Part shown: positions 1 to 8,100 of the stretch, piece after piece
Layout of the letters: every line of letters starts with the position of its first letter
How positions within the stretch are numbered: position 1 is the first letter of the stretch
Origin: an uncultured Lachnospiraceae bacterium
GTDB taxonomy: Bacteria; Bacillota; Clostridia; Lachnospirales; Lachnospiraceae
NCBI GenBank assembly: GCA_910577765.1
Contig: CAJTOV010000017.1
Span: forward strand, 1 to 39,431
Length of the DNA stretch: 39,431 nt
Direction of reading: 5' to 3'
Notes under the pieces: model-generated
The model's input: only the letters and a program-made list of their open reading frames with translations
Told to the model about the DNA's origin: nothing
The model's database searches: none
Position numbers and translations under genes: made by a program

Positions 1-2
1 CT

Positions 3-356
3 TCTGTGGATGCCCTGCTTAAATACACCATTGGAGTGTCCGGCTTCCATTCATACAAACCGGAATACGTCCGGCAGGAAATATGGGCGAAGCTGACCGC
101 CTACAACATAACCGAAACCCTGGTCAGCCACGTGGTTGTTGAAACCCGTGACACAAAACATGATTACCAGGTGAATTTTTCAGCCGCCGCCCATATCTGC
201 CGGGTTTTCCTGCGCCAGTCCGCAGGCAGGATCCGGATCAACGTAATGGCCCTGCTGGGGAGAGAACTGGTTCCCATACGGAAAGGGCGCCAGAAACCAC
301 GGAAGAAAACAGCGCATTTCCGCAGGCCGCGCTATTTCACCTACCGCGCATCCTGA
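3..356 (+). CDS. IS4-family transposase, C-terminal fragment (cut by window edge)
   Basis: The reading frame is open to the left window edge, so only the last ~118 residues are visible. They carry the end of an IS4-type DDE transposase: a LKYTIG segment, which in this family follows the catalytic YREK region (not in view), then FHSYKPEYVRQEIWAKL and a VSHVVVE helix. The protein ends in a basic tail (RKGRQKPRKK) that is usual for clostridial members. Nothing shows whether the element is intact to the left. The family call is from memory of the conserved C-terminal pattern. The following ~200 bases probably hold the right end of the element. Confidence 0.75.
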   Translation, partial: SVDALLKYTIGVSGFHSYKPEYVRQEIWAKLTAYNITETLVSHVVVETRDTKHDYQVNFSAAAHICRVFLRQSAGRIRINVMALLGRELVPIRKGRQKPRKKTAHFRRPRYFTYRAS

Positions 357-554
357 AGCAGCTCCATCCTGTGTATCATAACTTTTTTTGAAACAGATGC
401 AAATCTGTTTGTTTGCCATGCAAAAAAATATCCGGAAACGTTGATTCCGCAAAAGTGGGGGGCCGCAAATGCCTGCTGCGTCCAGGAAACCTGCAATGAT
501 AAAGTTATCTAAATGACATTGCCCCGTGAATAGTAACCAGGAAACAGCCAACAA
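357..554. other. Spacer downstream of the transposase
   Basis: I see no coding signal here. The right terminal repeat of the IS probably lies in this stretch, but with the left end outside the window the terminal repeats cannot be compared and no border can be fixed. Confidence 0.4.
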
Positions 555-583
555 TTGCTTTTTCCGGGGCGGCCTGCTATAAT
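555..583 (+). promoter_or_regulatory. Sigma-A-type promoter of the sugar isomerase/dehydrogenase pair
   Basis: TTGCTT at 555-560, a 17-base spacer and a perfect TATAAT at 578-583. It lies about 50 bases before the start codon of the isomerase gene. Confidence 0.8.
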
Positions 584-636
584 TTATAAAGATACAAAGC
601 AGGTAACCGGTCAGTCAGAACAGGAGGATAGAGAAA

Positions 637-1533
637 ATGAGAGAGTCCATCCATAAATATTTCCAGGTAGGCACCATCTCCTGGATGAGCTACCCCAGGC
701 GGGATATTCTGGAGGTGATCCGGAAAATTGCATGGGATGATTTCTTTGACGCCATAGAGATTCCCACCCAGATGGATGGGGACACAAGGGAGAAGGCAGC
801 AAAGCTGCTTGCCCAGAGCCATCTGAGAGTCTGCTGCGGCGCCCAGCCCAGGCTTCTGGGCCCGGGGCTGAATCCCAATGACCTGGACGAGGCAGGCAGG
901 AAACAGGCAGAGGCCACCCTGATGGAAGCCATCGACCAGGCAGAGGCCCTGGGAGCAGGCGGAATCGCCTTTCTGGCAGGCAAGTGGCAGCCGGAGACCA
1001 GGGACCAGGCATACGCCCAGCTGTTAAAGACCACCAGGGCCCTGTGCGACTATGCAGGGGCAAAGGGCATGCAGGTGGAGCTGGAGGTATTTGATTATGA
1101 TATGGACAAGGCGGCCCTGATCGGCCCGGCCCCTTATGCGGCAAGGTTTGCGGCAGATATGAGAACCACCCACAGCAACTTTGGACTGCTGGTTGACCTG
1201 TCCCATTTCCCAACCACCTATGAGACCTCCCGGTTCGTCATCCAGACCTTAAGGCCCTATATCACCCACTTCCATATAGGAAACGCGGTTGTCAAAAAGG
1301 GCTGTCCCGGTTACGGCGACAGGCATCCCAGATTCGGGTTCCCGGATTCAGCCAATGATGTGCCGGAGCTGCTGGATTTCTTCCGGGTGCTAAAGCAGGA
1401 AGGATTTCTGGATGAGAAAAACCCCATGGTGCTGTCCTTTGAGGTGACGCCTTTTGGGGATGAGGAGGACGAGGTGGTGGTAGGCAATACCAAGCGGGTG
1501 ATCAACCGGGCATGGGCCCTGCTGGAGGACTGA
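637..1533 (+). CDS. Sugar phosphate isomerase/epimerase family protein (TIM barrel)
   Basis: A 298-residue protein of the AP-endonuclease-2-like TIM-barrel family (xylose-isomerase-like), whose members interconvert sugars or sugar acids using a bound metal. Typical segments are FFDAIEIPTQMDGD near the N-terminus, LGAGGIAFLAGKWQPE, VELEVFDYDMDK, a LLVDLSHFP strand, ITHFHIGNAV and a C-terminal LSFEVTPFG. These strand-end Glu, Asp and His residues are the usual metal/substrate ligands. The start is an ATG 9 bases after AGGAGG. It is followed after 21 bases by a D-2-hydroxyacid dehydrogenase in the same operon, which suggests a sugar-acid or hydroxyacid pathway. The substrate cannot be read from sequence. 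Confidence 0.8.
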   Translation: MRESIHKYFQVGTISWMSYPRRDILEVIRKIAWDDFFDAIEIPTQMDGDTREKAAKLLAQSHLRVCCGAQPRLLGPGLNPNDLDEAGRKQAEATLMEAIDQAEALGAGGIAFLAGKWQPETRDQAYAQLLKTTRALCDYAGAKGMQVELEVFDYDMDKAALIGPAPYAARFAADMRTTHSNFGLLVDLSHFPTTYETSRFVIQTLRPYITHFHIGNAVVKKGCPGYGDRHPRFGFPDSANDVPELLDFFRVLKQEGFLDEKNPMVLSFEVTPFGDEEDEVVVGNTKRVINRAWALLED

Positions 1534-1554
1534 CAACAGATGGAAGGAGCGGCT

Positions 1555-2520
1555 ATGAAGATTGTAGTACTGGATGGCTATACGGAGAACCCGGGAGATT
1601 TAAGCTGGGAAGGGCTGGAGGCCCTGGGCCAGGTGACGGTATATGACCGGACCTCCTATGTGGATGCTCCGGTGATTGCAGAGCGGATCGGGGATGCCCA
1701 GGTGGCAGTGGTCAACAAGACCCCCATTACCAGGGCCACGGTTGACCGGTGCCCGGAGCTTAAGATGGTTGCGGTTCTGGCAACCGGTTACAATGTGGTA
1801 GATTATGAATACTGCCGGGAGAAAGGCATTCTGGTGGCCAATGTGCCTGCTTACGGCACCGACATTGTGGGCCAGTACGCAGTGGGCCTTCTTCTGGAAA
1901 TCTGTTCCCATTTCTGGTGTCACAGTGAAAGTGTCCACAAGGGCAGGTGGGCAGCCAGTACGGACTGGTGCTACTGGGATTACCCCATGATCGAGCTGGC
2001 AGGCAAGACTGCCGGAATCATCGGCCTGGGGCGGATCGGACAGACAACCGCCCGGATACTGGGGGCCATGAACATGCGGGTGATGGCCTGTGACAGCCAC
2101 CACAGCGATGCAGGAAAAGCCGTTGCAGAGTATGTGGACCTGGACCGGCTGCTGGCAGAGTCTGACGTGATTTTCCTTCACTGTCCCCTGTTCCCGCAGA
2201 CCCAGGGGATCATCAATAAGGAGACCATTGCCAGGATGAAGGACGGGGTGATACTCATCAACAACAGCCGGGGCCAGCTGGTGGTGGAGCAGGACCTTGC
2301 CGACGCCCTCAACAGCGGCAAGGTCTATGCGGCCGGTCTGGATGTGGTTTCCACGGAACCGGTGAAACCGGACAATCCGCTGCTGGGAGCAAAAAACTGC
2401 ATCATTACCCCACACATTTCCTGGGCAGCCAGGGAAGCCCGCCAGAGAATCATGGATATTACCGTGGCAAATATCCAGGCCTTTATGGATGGGAAGCCGG
2501 TGAATGTAGTAAACCGGTAG
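1555..2520 (+). CDS. D-2-hydroxyacid dehydrogenase (glycerate/hydroxypyruvate reductase-like)
   Basis: A 321-residue NAD(P)-dependent dehydrogenase that reduces 2-oxoacids to D-2-hydroxyacids. The Rossmann motif is GLGRIG. The three catalytic residues of the family are all present: Arg in NNSRGQLV, Glu in GLDVVSTEP and His in ITPHISWA. The frame is open from an ATG at 1540, but AAGGAG at 1544-1549 sits 5 bases before the ATG at 1555, and MKIVVLDG is the normal family N-terminus, so 1555 is chosen. It is co-transcribed with the upstream isomerase. Exact substrate (hydroxypyruvate, glyoxylate or another oxoacid) is not determinable. Confidence 0.88.
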   Translation: MKIVVLDGYTENPGDLSWEGLEALGQVTVYDRTSYVDAPVIAERIGDAQVAVVNKTPITRATVDRCPELKMVAVLATGYNVVDYEYCREKGILVANVPAYGTDIVGQYAVGLLLEICSHFWCHSESVHKGRWAASTDWCYWDYPMIELAGKTAGIIGLGRIGQTTARILGAMNMRVMACDSHHSDAGKAVAEYVDLDRLLAESDVIFLHCPLFPQTQGIINKETIARMKDGVILINNSRGQLVVEQDLADALNSGKVYAAGLDVVSTEPVKPDNPLLGAKNCIITPHISWAAREARQRIMDITVANIQAFMDGKPVNVVNR

Positions 2521-2595
2521 TAATTGGCGGGACCGCTTCGTTGCTTTGCCCTTGCCGCAGTCCGGCATGGATATGGCTTCCTGTCTAAATGCTAA

Positions 2596-2623
2596 TGCCC
2601 CGGGGATCTGCGTCACCGGGGCA
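2596..2623 (+). terminator. GC-rich hairpin after the dehydrogenase gene
   Basis: An 8-bp stem (2596-2603 with 2616-2623) 75 bases past the dehydrogenase stop. No T-tract follows, so it is at best a weak terminator. Confidence 0.35.
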
Positions 2624-2637
2624 ATGGGGGGTGCAGC

Positions 2638-2669
2638 AAAAAAGCCGCCTCATGTTCAGGGACGGCTTT
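2638..2669 (-). terminator. Intrinsic terminator of the minus-strand gene pair
   Basis: Stem AAAGCCG/CGGCTTT (2641-2647 with 2663-2669). Read on the minus strand it ends in six T residues (2643-2638), downstream of the two unrecognised genes. Confidence 0.65.
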
Positions 2670-2702
2670 CCGCATAGAGCTTAACTATCTCTCGTTCATT
2701 TT

Positions 2703-2733
2703 GTAACAGTTCAGATACCCCTTGAACTGTTAC
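2703..2733. repeat. Short palindrome sharing the end sequence of the large 24.1-kb hairpin element
   Basis: Perfect 11-bp arms, GTAACAGTTCA at 2703-2713 and TGAACTGTTAC at 2723-2733. The 15 bases TTGTAACAGTTCAGA at 2701-2715 recur exactly at 24064-24078, the outer end of a much larger hairpin. It starts two bases after the stop of the minus-strand gene and could also serve as a terminator. Confidence 0.6.
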
Positions 2734-2734
2734 T

Positions 2735-3319
2735 TCATTTTACCAGTTCTTTCTTCGTGCGGTGATAGAAAAGGTATCGCTCCAATTCACTCATGTAGAT
2801 TCCGGCATTTTGTTTCAATCCCGCTTTTTCCAGATTAGAAGCCCAGTTTTCATAATACTGTTTAAAATCCATGGCTGTGTTTACATCCTGGTGGCTGCCA
2901 AGTGCCATAAGCGGTATCCCGCTGCCTGCCTTTACAGGTTTGTCCCCCTGCTGTGCCAGATGGACACGTAATGCGGTCATTTCCGCAGGTGTGGCATTTT
3001 CTGCGTTGACATCATTTAAATGAATTTTTTGGGTAAAGCTTTTTCCGTGAATATCTTTTCCCTCCACATACATAACCGGATCATCATCTGTGGAGCTTTC
3101 ATCATACTTCATGTGAAGCTCCTGCCCCGAAACAGGGCTGAACCCGCTATGTAAATAGCCCATTTTTAACGTACCATGATAATGGCCGCCGGGAGCAGAT
3201 GATGACTGCCCAGTTGCTTCGCTTTGGCCAAAAACATGTTTCATATTATTTCGGGACGTAGTTCCAAAGGCATATCCTGCCGTGGAAAAGCCTGCGCTTT
3301 GTAAACCTGATACACTCAT
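2735..3319 (-). CDS. Unrecognised protein, 194 aa
   Basis: I do not recognise this protein. The N-terminal ~50 residues are Gly/Ser/Thr-rich and probably disordered (GLQSAGFSTAGYAFG). The middle is polar with an acidic stretch (DESSTDDDP). The C-terminal ~60 residues look helical (MDFKQYYENWASNLEKAG, then ELERYLFYHRTKKELVK). There is no signal peptide or membrane segment, so it is probably cytoplasmic. The start ATG follows GAGGT. It lies 26 bases downstream of the 174-residue gene in the same direction, shares its AT-rich composition and ends at a shared terminator, so the two form an operon. Confidence 0.75.
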   Translation of the reverse strand: MSVSGLQSAGFSTAGYAFGTTSRNNMKHVFGQSEATGQSSSAPGGHYHGTLKMGYLHSGFSPVSGQELHMKYDESSTDDDPVMYVEGKDIHGKSFTQKIHLNDVNAENATPAEMTALRVHLAQQGDKPVKAGSGIPLMALGSHQDVNTAMDFKQYYENWASNLEKAGLKQNAGIYMSELERYLFYHRTKKELVK

Positions 3320-3345
3320 TTTTTACCTCAATCTGTCTTTTTGAT

Positions 3346-3870
3346 TTATGCCTTTAATTGTTCCAGTATCTCTAAAAATTTTCTGTAATCCTGAAAATGC
3401 TGGGATTTCTCTACATCAACATCGGTAGCCGCTTTTGAATACTCATATAAATTTTTATACAAATCCAGCCCTCCGACTTTCAGCATAGTTCCCAGTCCTC
3501 CCATACTTCCCAAAACATGGTTTTTTCGGTCGGAAACATCATCGCATTTTGTTAAAACACCTTCCGGTTTTGTTGGATTAATCCTGCTTTCGTCTAATGG
3601 TGTAATTCCTAAATAAATAGCGGTAGCTCTTCCTTTGGAAATGATACCGGCTTCCACCAGATCACCTATGAGCGCAATCGAATCTTCTTTCGACATATTT
3701 GCGGAATTGTATTTCTGTTTCAGATTCTCTAATTCCTCATCGGTCAGTTTATCTTTTCTTGCGCCTTCCACCCATTTTTCTGCCTGCTGCTGGAAGGCGG
3801 AAGGGTGGTATGCTACCTCCTTTCTTGTAACCGCATATACGGGAAATCCATTTACCATCTGAATTGTCAT
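3346..3870 (-). CDS. Unrecognised protein, 174 aa, first gene of a two-gene operon
   Basis: I do not recognise this protein. It is soluble-looking, with a charged helical N-terminal half (AEKWVEGARKDKLTDEELENLKQKY). A central EDSIALIGDLVEAGIISKG segment resembles a small helical bundle. A Gly-rich GSMGGLGTMLKVGG stretch and a C-terminal helix follow. The ATG at 3870 follows AAGGAG by 10 bases. It is preceded by a 10-codon mini-ORF and a leader with further ribosome-binding-like sites. AT-rich composition relative to flanking genes suggests acquisition with its partner. Confidence 0.75.
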   Translation of the reverse strand: MTIQMVNGFPVYAVTRKEVAYHPSAFQQQAEKWVEGARKDKLTDEELENLKQKYNSANMSKEDSIALIGDLVEAGIISKGRATAIYLGITPLDESRINPTKPEGVLTKCDDVSDRKNHVLGSMGGLGTMLKVGGLDLYKNLYEYSKAATDVDVEKSQHFQDYRKFLEILEQLKA

Positions 3871-3891
3871 AATCGTGTTACTCCTTACGGT

Positions 3892-3924
3892 TCAGTCTAT
3901 GGTTCCTCGGTCGGTCAGAACCAT
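3892..3924 (-). CDS. Possible 10-codon leader peptide (MVLTDRGTID)
   Basis: A short ORF begins 5 bases after AAGGGAG and stops 21 bases before the 174-residue gene. A 12-base-loop hairpin with 8-bp arms (3898-3905 with 3918-3925) covers it, so ribosome transit would open or close that structure. Whether it is translated is unknown. Confidence 0.35.
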   Translation of the reverse strand: MVLTDRGTID

Positions 3925-4342
3925 ATATGCTCCCTTAAATATAAGTCCAAGCATATATTGATGTTTAACTGTTTTTCTGTAACATGCGTTCAAATTATAT
4001 TCATATGTTCACCTCTCTAATCTTTCTTGATTTTATATTTTTAAGAAATGACCAGAAATTGCAGAGAATTATTATTTCACCTCCTTTAAAGTCTCTGCGG
4101 TCTGTTCATTTCGTAAAAATCAATATTCCTGTTATGAATAAGCTGTTCTTCCGTACAAATGGGGTAAATAAAGTTATGGACTTGAATTGACGATTTAAGA
4201 TTTATGGAGCAGGGCATCAGGACCTGTTCCTTCTATAAACTAAAAATAATCTGTTCTATACGGTTGTATTTTAAGTCATTTCGTACTCTTTGTCAATTTC
4301 ATTTATGGTTACATCTAATATGCGGTAAATCAGAAAAATTCC
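3925..4342. other. AT-rich leader/spacer between divergent genes
   Basis: No full gene is visible. On the minus strand there is a perfect AAAGGAGGTGA (4087-4077) without an ATG after it. A second site, GAGGTGA, precedes a 4-codon ORF at 4004-3990. An imperfect GGAGCAGG/CCTGTTCC hairpin lies at about 4205-4229. I find no convincing minus-strand promoter. Confidence 0.5.
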
Positions 4343-4371
4343 TTTACCTGGGACTTCCAAAATAGTATAAT
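4343..4371 (+). promoter_or_regulatory. Sigma-A-type promoter of the carbohydrate kinase gene
   Basis: TTTACC at 4343-4348, 17-base spacer, perfect TATAAT at 4366-4371, about 65 bases before the GTG start. Confidence 0.75.
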
Positions 4372-4435
4372 AGACAGAAATAAGATGTAACAGCCTATAA
4401 CGGTTACCAGCATCAGGAAACGGAGGAAAAGTACA

Positions 4436-5386
4436 GTGAAACGTTTGCTTGCAATCGGAGAAGCATTGATTGATTTTATCCCGGAGGAGACGGGGAAGGA
4501 GCTTAAGCATGTCTGCGGCTTCCAGCCCAAGGTAGGAGGCGCACCGGCCAATGTATGCGGAGCCTATGTGAAGCTGGGCGGGGAGGCCTCCCTGATCACC
4601 CAGCTTGGCCAGGACCCTTTTGGGGATAAGATTGTGGAGGAATTTACGAAGGCAGGCATTAACTGTGGATATGTGAAGCGTACGGCAAAGGCCAACACTT
4701 CCCTGGCCTTTGTAGCGTTGAAGAACGACGGCAACCGGGAGTTCTCCTTCTACCGGAAGCCGGGAGCAGATATGCTGCTGGAGGCAGGGGATGTGAAGCC
4801 GGAGTGGTTCGCAGACGCAGGGGTACTGCATTTCTGTTCCGTGTCCCTGGGAGACTTCCCCATGAAGGATGCCCACAGAAAGGCCGTGGAATATGCCCAG
4901 GAAGCAGGCGCAATCATCAGCTTTGATCCCAATCTCCGTCTGGCGCTGTGGGAGGATGTCCAGGCTCTGAAACAGGTGATTCTGGAGTTCGCCCCCCTGG
5001 CCCATGTACTGAAGGTCTCCGATGAGGAGCTGGAATTCATCACCGGCAAGACCGATATCCGGGAAGCCCTGCCCCAGCTTCTTACAGGCAATACGAAGCT
5101 GGTGATCTATACCAGAGGCTCTGAGGGGGCGGAAGCATTTACCGCCAGGACCTCCATCTACGCCGCCTCCAAGAAGGTCAAGGCCGTGGACACCACCGGC
5201 GCAGGGGACGGATTCATCGGTTCCTTCCTCTACTGCATGCAGCGGGATGAGGTGACCGTGAAGGAACTGAAGAAGCTGACAGCAGAGAAGCTGGAAGAGT
5301 ATCTGACCTTTGCCAACCGGTTCTGCGGCATCAGTGTCACCAGGTATGGGGCCATTGATTCTTATCCTGGGCTGGAGGAGATGTAG
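4436..5386 (+). CDS. PfkB-family carbohydrate kinase, probably fructokinase
   Basis: A 316-residue ribokinase-fold kinase that phosphorylates a sugar with ATP. Substrate signature VGGAPANVCGAYVKLGG lies at ~33-49. The second PfkB signature DTTGAGDGF (252-260) includes the catalytic Asp258. FIPEETG near residue 15 and the overall length match ScrK-type fructokinases, so fructose is the likely substrate. 2-keto-3-deoxygluconate kinases are the main alternative. GTG is used as start, 9 bases after GGAGG. The gene has its own promoter and a strong terminator-like palindrome downstream, so it appears monocistronic. Confidence 0.85.
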   Translation: MKRLLAIGEALIDFIPEETGKELKHVCGFQPKVGGAPANVCGAYVKLGGEASLITQLGQDPFGDKIVEEFTKAGINCGYVKRTAKANTSLAFVALKNDGNREFSFYRKPGADMLLEAGDVKPEWFADAGVLHFCSVSLGDFPMKDAHRKAVEYAQEAGAIISFDPNLRLALWEDVQALKQVILEFAPLAHVLKVSDEELEFITGKTDIREALPQLLTGNTKLVIYTRGSEGAEAFTARTSIYAASKKVKAVDTTGAGDGFIGSFLYCMQRDEVTVKELKKLTAEKLEEYLTFANRFCGISVTRYGAIDSYPGLEEM

Positions 5387-5460
5387 CTTTCTGAAGAGAA
5401 AGGATGGATTCCATAGGAACGGCTTTGCAATCTGGAGATTTTCGAATGCCAGATCAGAAG

Positions 5461-5491
5461 GCCCATAAGGCGTCAGTGACGCCTTATGGGC
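5461..5491. terminator. Bidirectional terminator between kinase gene and EPS operon
   Basis: A perfect 15-bp inverted repeat around a single central base (5461-5475 and 5477-5491), followed on the plus strand by TAAATTTT. It lies between the ends of two convergent transcription units. Confidence 0.7.
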
Positions 5492-5528
5492 TAAATTTTG
5501 GACTCTTGTAATATCGTGCCTTGTGTAA

Positions 5529-6935
5529 CTATTTCTTGAGTTTTTTTCTGACAAGCCGGAATACATAACGTCCGGTTTTCCGGTTCGCAAGAATCAGATA
5601 GATGCATATAACAATCAGGGAAGTTATTTTTACAATTCGGTTTCCCCAGTAATAACTAATTATGGAAACACTCCCGGCCATTATTGCCCCTAAAGCAGAT
5701 CGCTTCCTAATGGGCATGTTTACATACTGCTTCACATGGAAATAGCGGTAAATTCCCATGGTCAGATAAGCAGCGAGTGTGGAAAGGGAAGCAGCGTATA
5801 GTCCCAGCTTTTTGATCAGCAGGATATTAAATAAAATATTGACAACTGCAGCCCAGAAAGATGTTTTTGCAATCTCTTTTGTCTTCCTGGATGCCACATA
5901 AACGGCACTGTATAAGCCGACAAGCACCTGAAACAATACTGCAATCATTAAAATAGGAATCTGTTTATAGGCATCCTGATACTGGCTGTTTATCATAAAA
6001 GGAAAGATAAACGGCATGATGGCGATTAGTCCAAAACATCCACTTGCAAAAAAGAAAAATATGGTGTTGACCATTTCTGTCAGAAATTGTTCTTCGTCCT
6101 CATCATGCAGATGCAGGGAGGCAGATTCTGTCCAGGACAGATTGAATATATTGTAAAATGTAATAAACAGTCCGGAGAATTTATTTGCAACAGAGTAAAT
6201 TCCATTTGCGGGCATTCCCAGCAGAGCCGAGATGATTACTCTGTCCGAAACTCCGATTACCCACCAGGAGAACTGGTTTGGAATAAGCGGAAGAGAATAC
6301 TTTGCAATTTCTTTAAACAGATTTTGGTCAAAACACCACCACATATAATACTCCCTGGTGCGGAGTGCATAGGCCAGGTATAGGATGGTAATAAGTTTTG
6401 CTGCCACTGTTGCAAAATACATACCCTCTGCGCCAAAATGAAAAACGGCTATCAGCAGAACATTGATTCCTACCATAGACACAGCCGAAATGAAACTGGC
6501 AACGGTATAATGTGTAATTTTGCCAATTCCCCGGGCAAACTGAAGGAGGGAGCAGAGAAAAATATTCAGGATAACATCCAGAGCCAGATAGATCCTGTAC
6601 CCGGATGTCATATAATTATATGCAAATGCAAAAAATAGCAGATATAAAGCGGTTTGAATAAAACAAGTATTCAAAATGGTGGTAAAAATCAGCTTTTGCC
6701 GGTCTTTGTCATCGCGGCAGTCCAGAAGAAAACGGAACATTCCGCTGTCCAGCTGCCAGTTGAAGACCGGCAGCAGGAGCATACAGTAAGTATTAAACAA
6801 ATCAACAGAGCCATATTCCTGTGGACTAAGGAGAGATGTATACAGGGGCAGTAATAGGAAGCTGATAAATTGAGTACATAATTTCCCTATTGTAAGAATT
6901 ACGGTATTTCTGGTTAATTCATTTTTCTTGTTCAT
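5529..6935 (-). CDS. Polysaccharide flippase (Wzx-like, MOP superfamily)
   Basis: A very hydrophobic protein with about 12-14 membrane segments, starting MNKKNELTRNTVILTIGKLCTQFISFLLLPLYTSLLSPQEYG, i.e. the Wzx/PST exporter N-terminus with its conserved PxEYGxxDL region. It would move lipid-linked repeat units across the membrane. The ATG at 6935 overlaps the upstream stop codon as ATGA, indicating translational coupling. A GTG at 6953 in frame is the alternative start. The C-terminus is basic (RLVRKKLKK). It is the last gene of the EPS operon. Confidence 0.88.
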   Translation of the reverse strand: MNKKNELTRNTVILTIGKLCTQFISFLLLPLYTSLLSPQEYGSVDLFNTYCMLLLPVFNWQLDSGMFRFLLDCRDDKDRQKLIFTTILNTCFIQTALYLLFFAFAYNYMTSGYRIYLALDVILNIFLCSLLQFARGIGKITHYTVASFISAVSMVGINVLLIAVFHFGAEGMYFATVAAKLITILYLAYALRTREYYMWWCFDQNLFKEIAKYSLPLIPNQFSWWVIGVSDRVIISALLGMPANGIYSVANKFSGLFITFYNIFNLSWTESASLHLHDEDEEQFLTEMVNTIFFFFASGCFGLIAIMPFIFPFMINSQYQDAYKQIPILMIAVLFQVLVGLYSAVYVASRKTKEIAKTSFWAAVVNILFNILLIKKLGLYAASLSTLAAYLTMGIYRYFHVKQYVNMPIRKRSALGAIMAGSVSIISYYWGNRIVKITSLIVICIYLILANRKTGRYVFRLVRKKLKK

Positions 6936-8089
6936 AGTGATCTGCGCCGCCACAATTTTAATAGGATTCTTCTTATAATTTTATAGCTTTTATTTATCAG
7001 TCTCTGTTTCCCGAAAACAAACAAAAGATAGGAATACCCCAAACGCTGATAGGAAATCCAGAATTCTTCCGGGTCATCATTGGAGGATGAGGGTTTATGA
7101 AGGTTGGGCTGCATGAATGGGTCAATGTTCACCGCCTCAATATAGGAATTTTTCGCTATTTCCGGCAAAAGCTGTCTTCCCTTTTCGGAGTTAATGATTA
7201 GCAGGGACTGCCCTTCACGGCTTCCGTTTTCTGTACCCCGCACCCGTTTCCAGGCATCACCGATTGTGAAATCCGTACACCGGGCAAGCTTTGCATAAGC
7301 ACATTGATAGCAGGATGGACGCAGACAAGTATTGGAATAAAATAAATGTTTAAATTTCTCACCACTGTATCTGCGTCCGTGGATATAGACGGTTTCTTTG
7401 TGGGATATCCATCCAAATGATTTATCACGGAACCGGACTTTTTCAATAGTACCTTTATATTTCTTTTCCAGATATTTTATATGCTCTCTCCATAGTAATG
7501 GGGATGGGACACCATGACATATAATATCAACGGTATACAGTCTTTCATCTGGAGTTTTTGTCGCCTTCAGAAACCTTCTTAGCCCGTCATTCTGACAGGG
7601 AGTGCCGCTGAAACACACATAATTTCCTTTCAGAAGATCATTCTGTACCAGTATGAATGATGATTCCAGGTCACTCTGAATATACTTGGAGCCACGCATT
7701 TTATCGCGTTCTTCTTTGGTGGCAGCCCGCGTATGAATGGCTTTGTGCTGTTTGGGATCATAGATACAGCCATATACGGTTCCGCCTTTTTCAAAGATAA
7801 TGTCAGAAATAACGGAAAACATGCCTCCGGACTGGCTGTGCAGAAGAACCTCTTTGTCCTTATGTACAGCAACAAAATACGACTGTTTGTCCTTATCATA
7901 GGCGATTTCGCCTTGGCAGGCCTGGCAGACAGTTTTGCATTTTCCGCAGTTCCGGCAATTTTTCTGTTGGATCACTGGGTAAGAAAAGCCCTTTTGATCC
8001 CCAGCCATTTGGATTGCTCCGAAAGGGCATACAGCGAAACATGCAGAACAGCCGGTGCAGGTGTTTTTATTATCATATACCGTTTCCAT
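6932..8089 (-). CDS. Coenzyme F420 hydrogenase/dehydrogenase beta-subunit-like iron-sulfur protein of the EPS operon
   Basis: A 385-residue protein with an N-terminal double ferredoxin domain, CTGCSACFAVCP (~11-22) and CRNCGKCKTVCQ (~45-56). The FrhB-like body contains GSKYIQSDL, CFSGTPCQNDGL, DIICHGVPSP and a Cys cluster CLRPSCYQCAYAKLARCTDFTIGD. Members of this family often sit beside pyruvyltransferases in cell-surface glycan loci, as here. They presumably act in a redox or carboxylate step on the glycan, but the reaction is not established. ATG follows AGGAG. It overlaps the flippase by 4 bases and follows the GT2 gene after 11 bases. Confidence 0.85.
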   Translation of the reverse strand: METVYDNKNTCTGCSACFAVCPFGAIQMAGDQKGFSYPVIQQKNCRNCGKCKTVCQACQGEIAYDKDKQSYFVAVHKDKEVLLHSQSGGMFSVISDIIFEKGGTVYGCIYDPKQHKAIHTRAATKEERDKMRGSKYIQSDLESSFILVQNDLLKGNYVCFSGTPCQNDGLRRFLKATKTPDERLYTVDIICHGVPSPLLWREHIKYLEKKYKGTIEKVRFRDKSFGWISHKETVYIHGRRYSGEKFKHLFYSNTCLRPSCYQCAYAKLARCTDFTIGDAWKRVRGTENGSREGQSLLIINSEKGRQLLPEIAKNSYIEAVNIDPFMQPNLHKPSSSNDDPEEFWISYQRLGYSYLLFVFGKQRLINKSYKIIRRILLKLWRRRSL

Positions 8090-8100
8090 ATCTTACACTC

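Noticed and set aside
4271..5590. 439-residue minus-strand ORF opposite the fructokinase gene
   Set aside because: The plus-strand protein has all kinase motifs, a promoter and a ribosome-binding site. The antisense frame looks like composition shadow.
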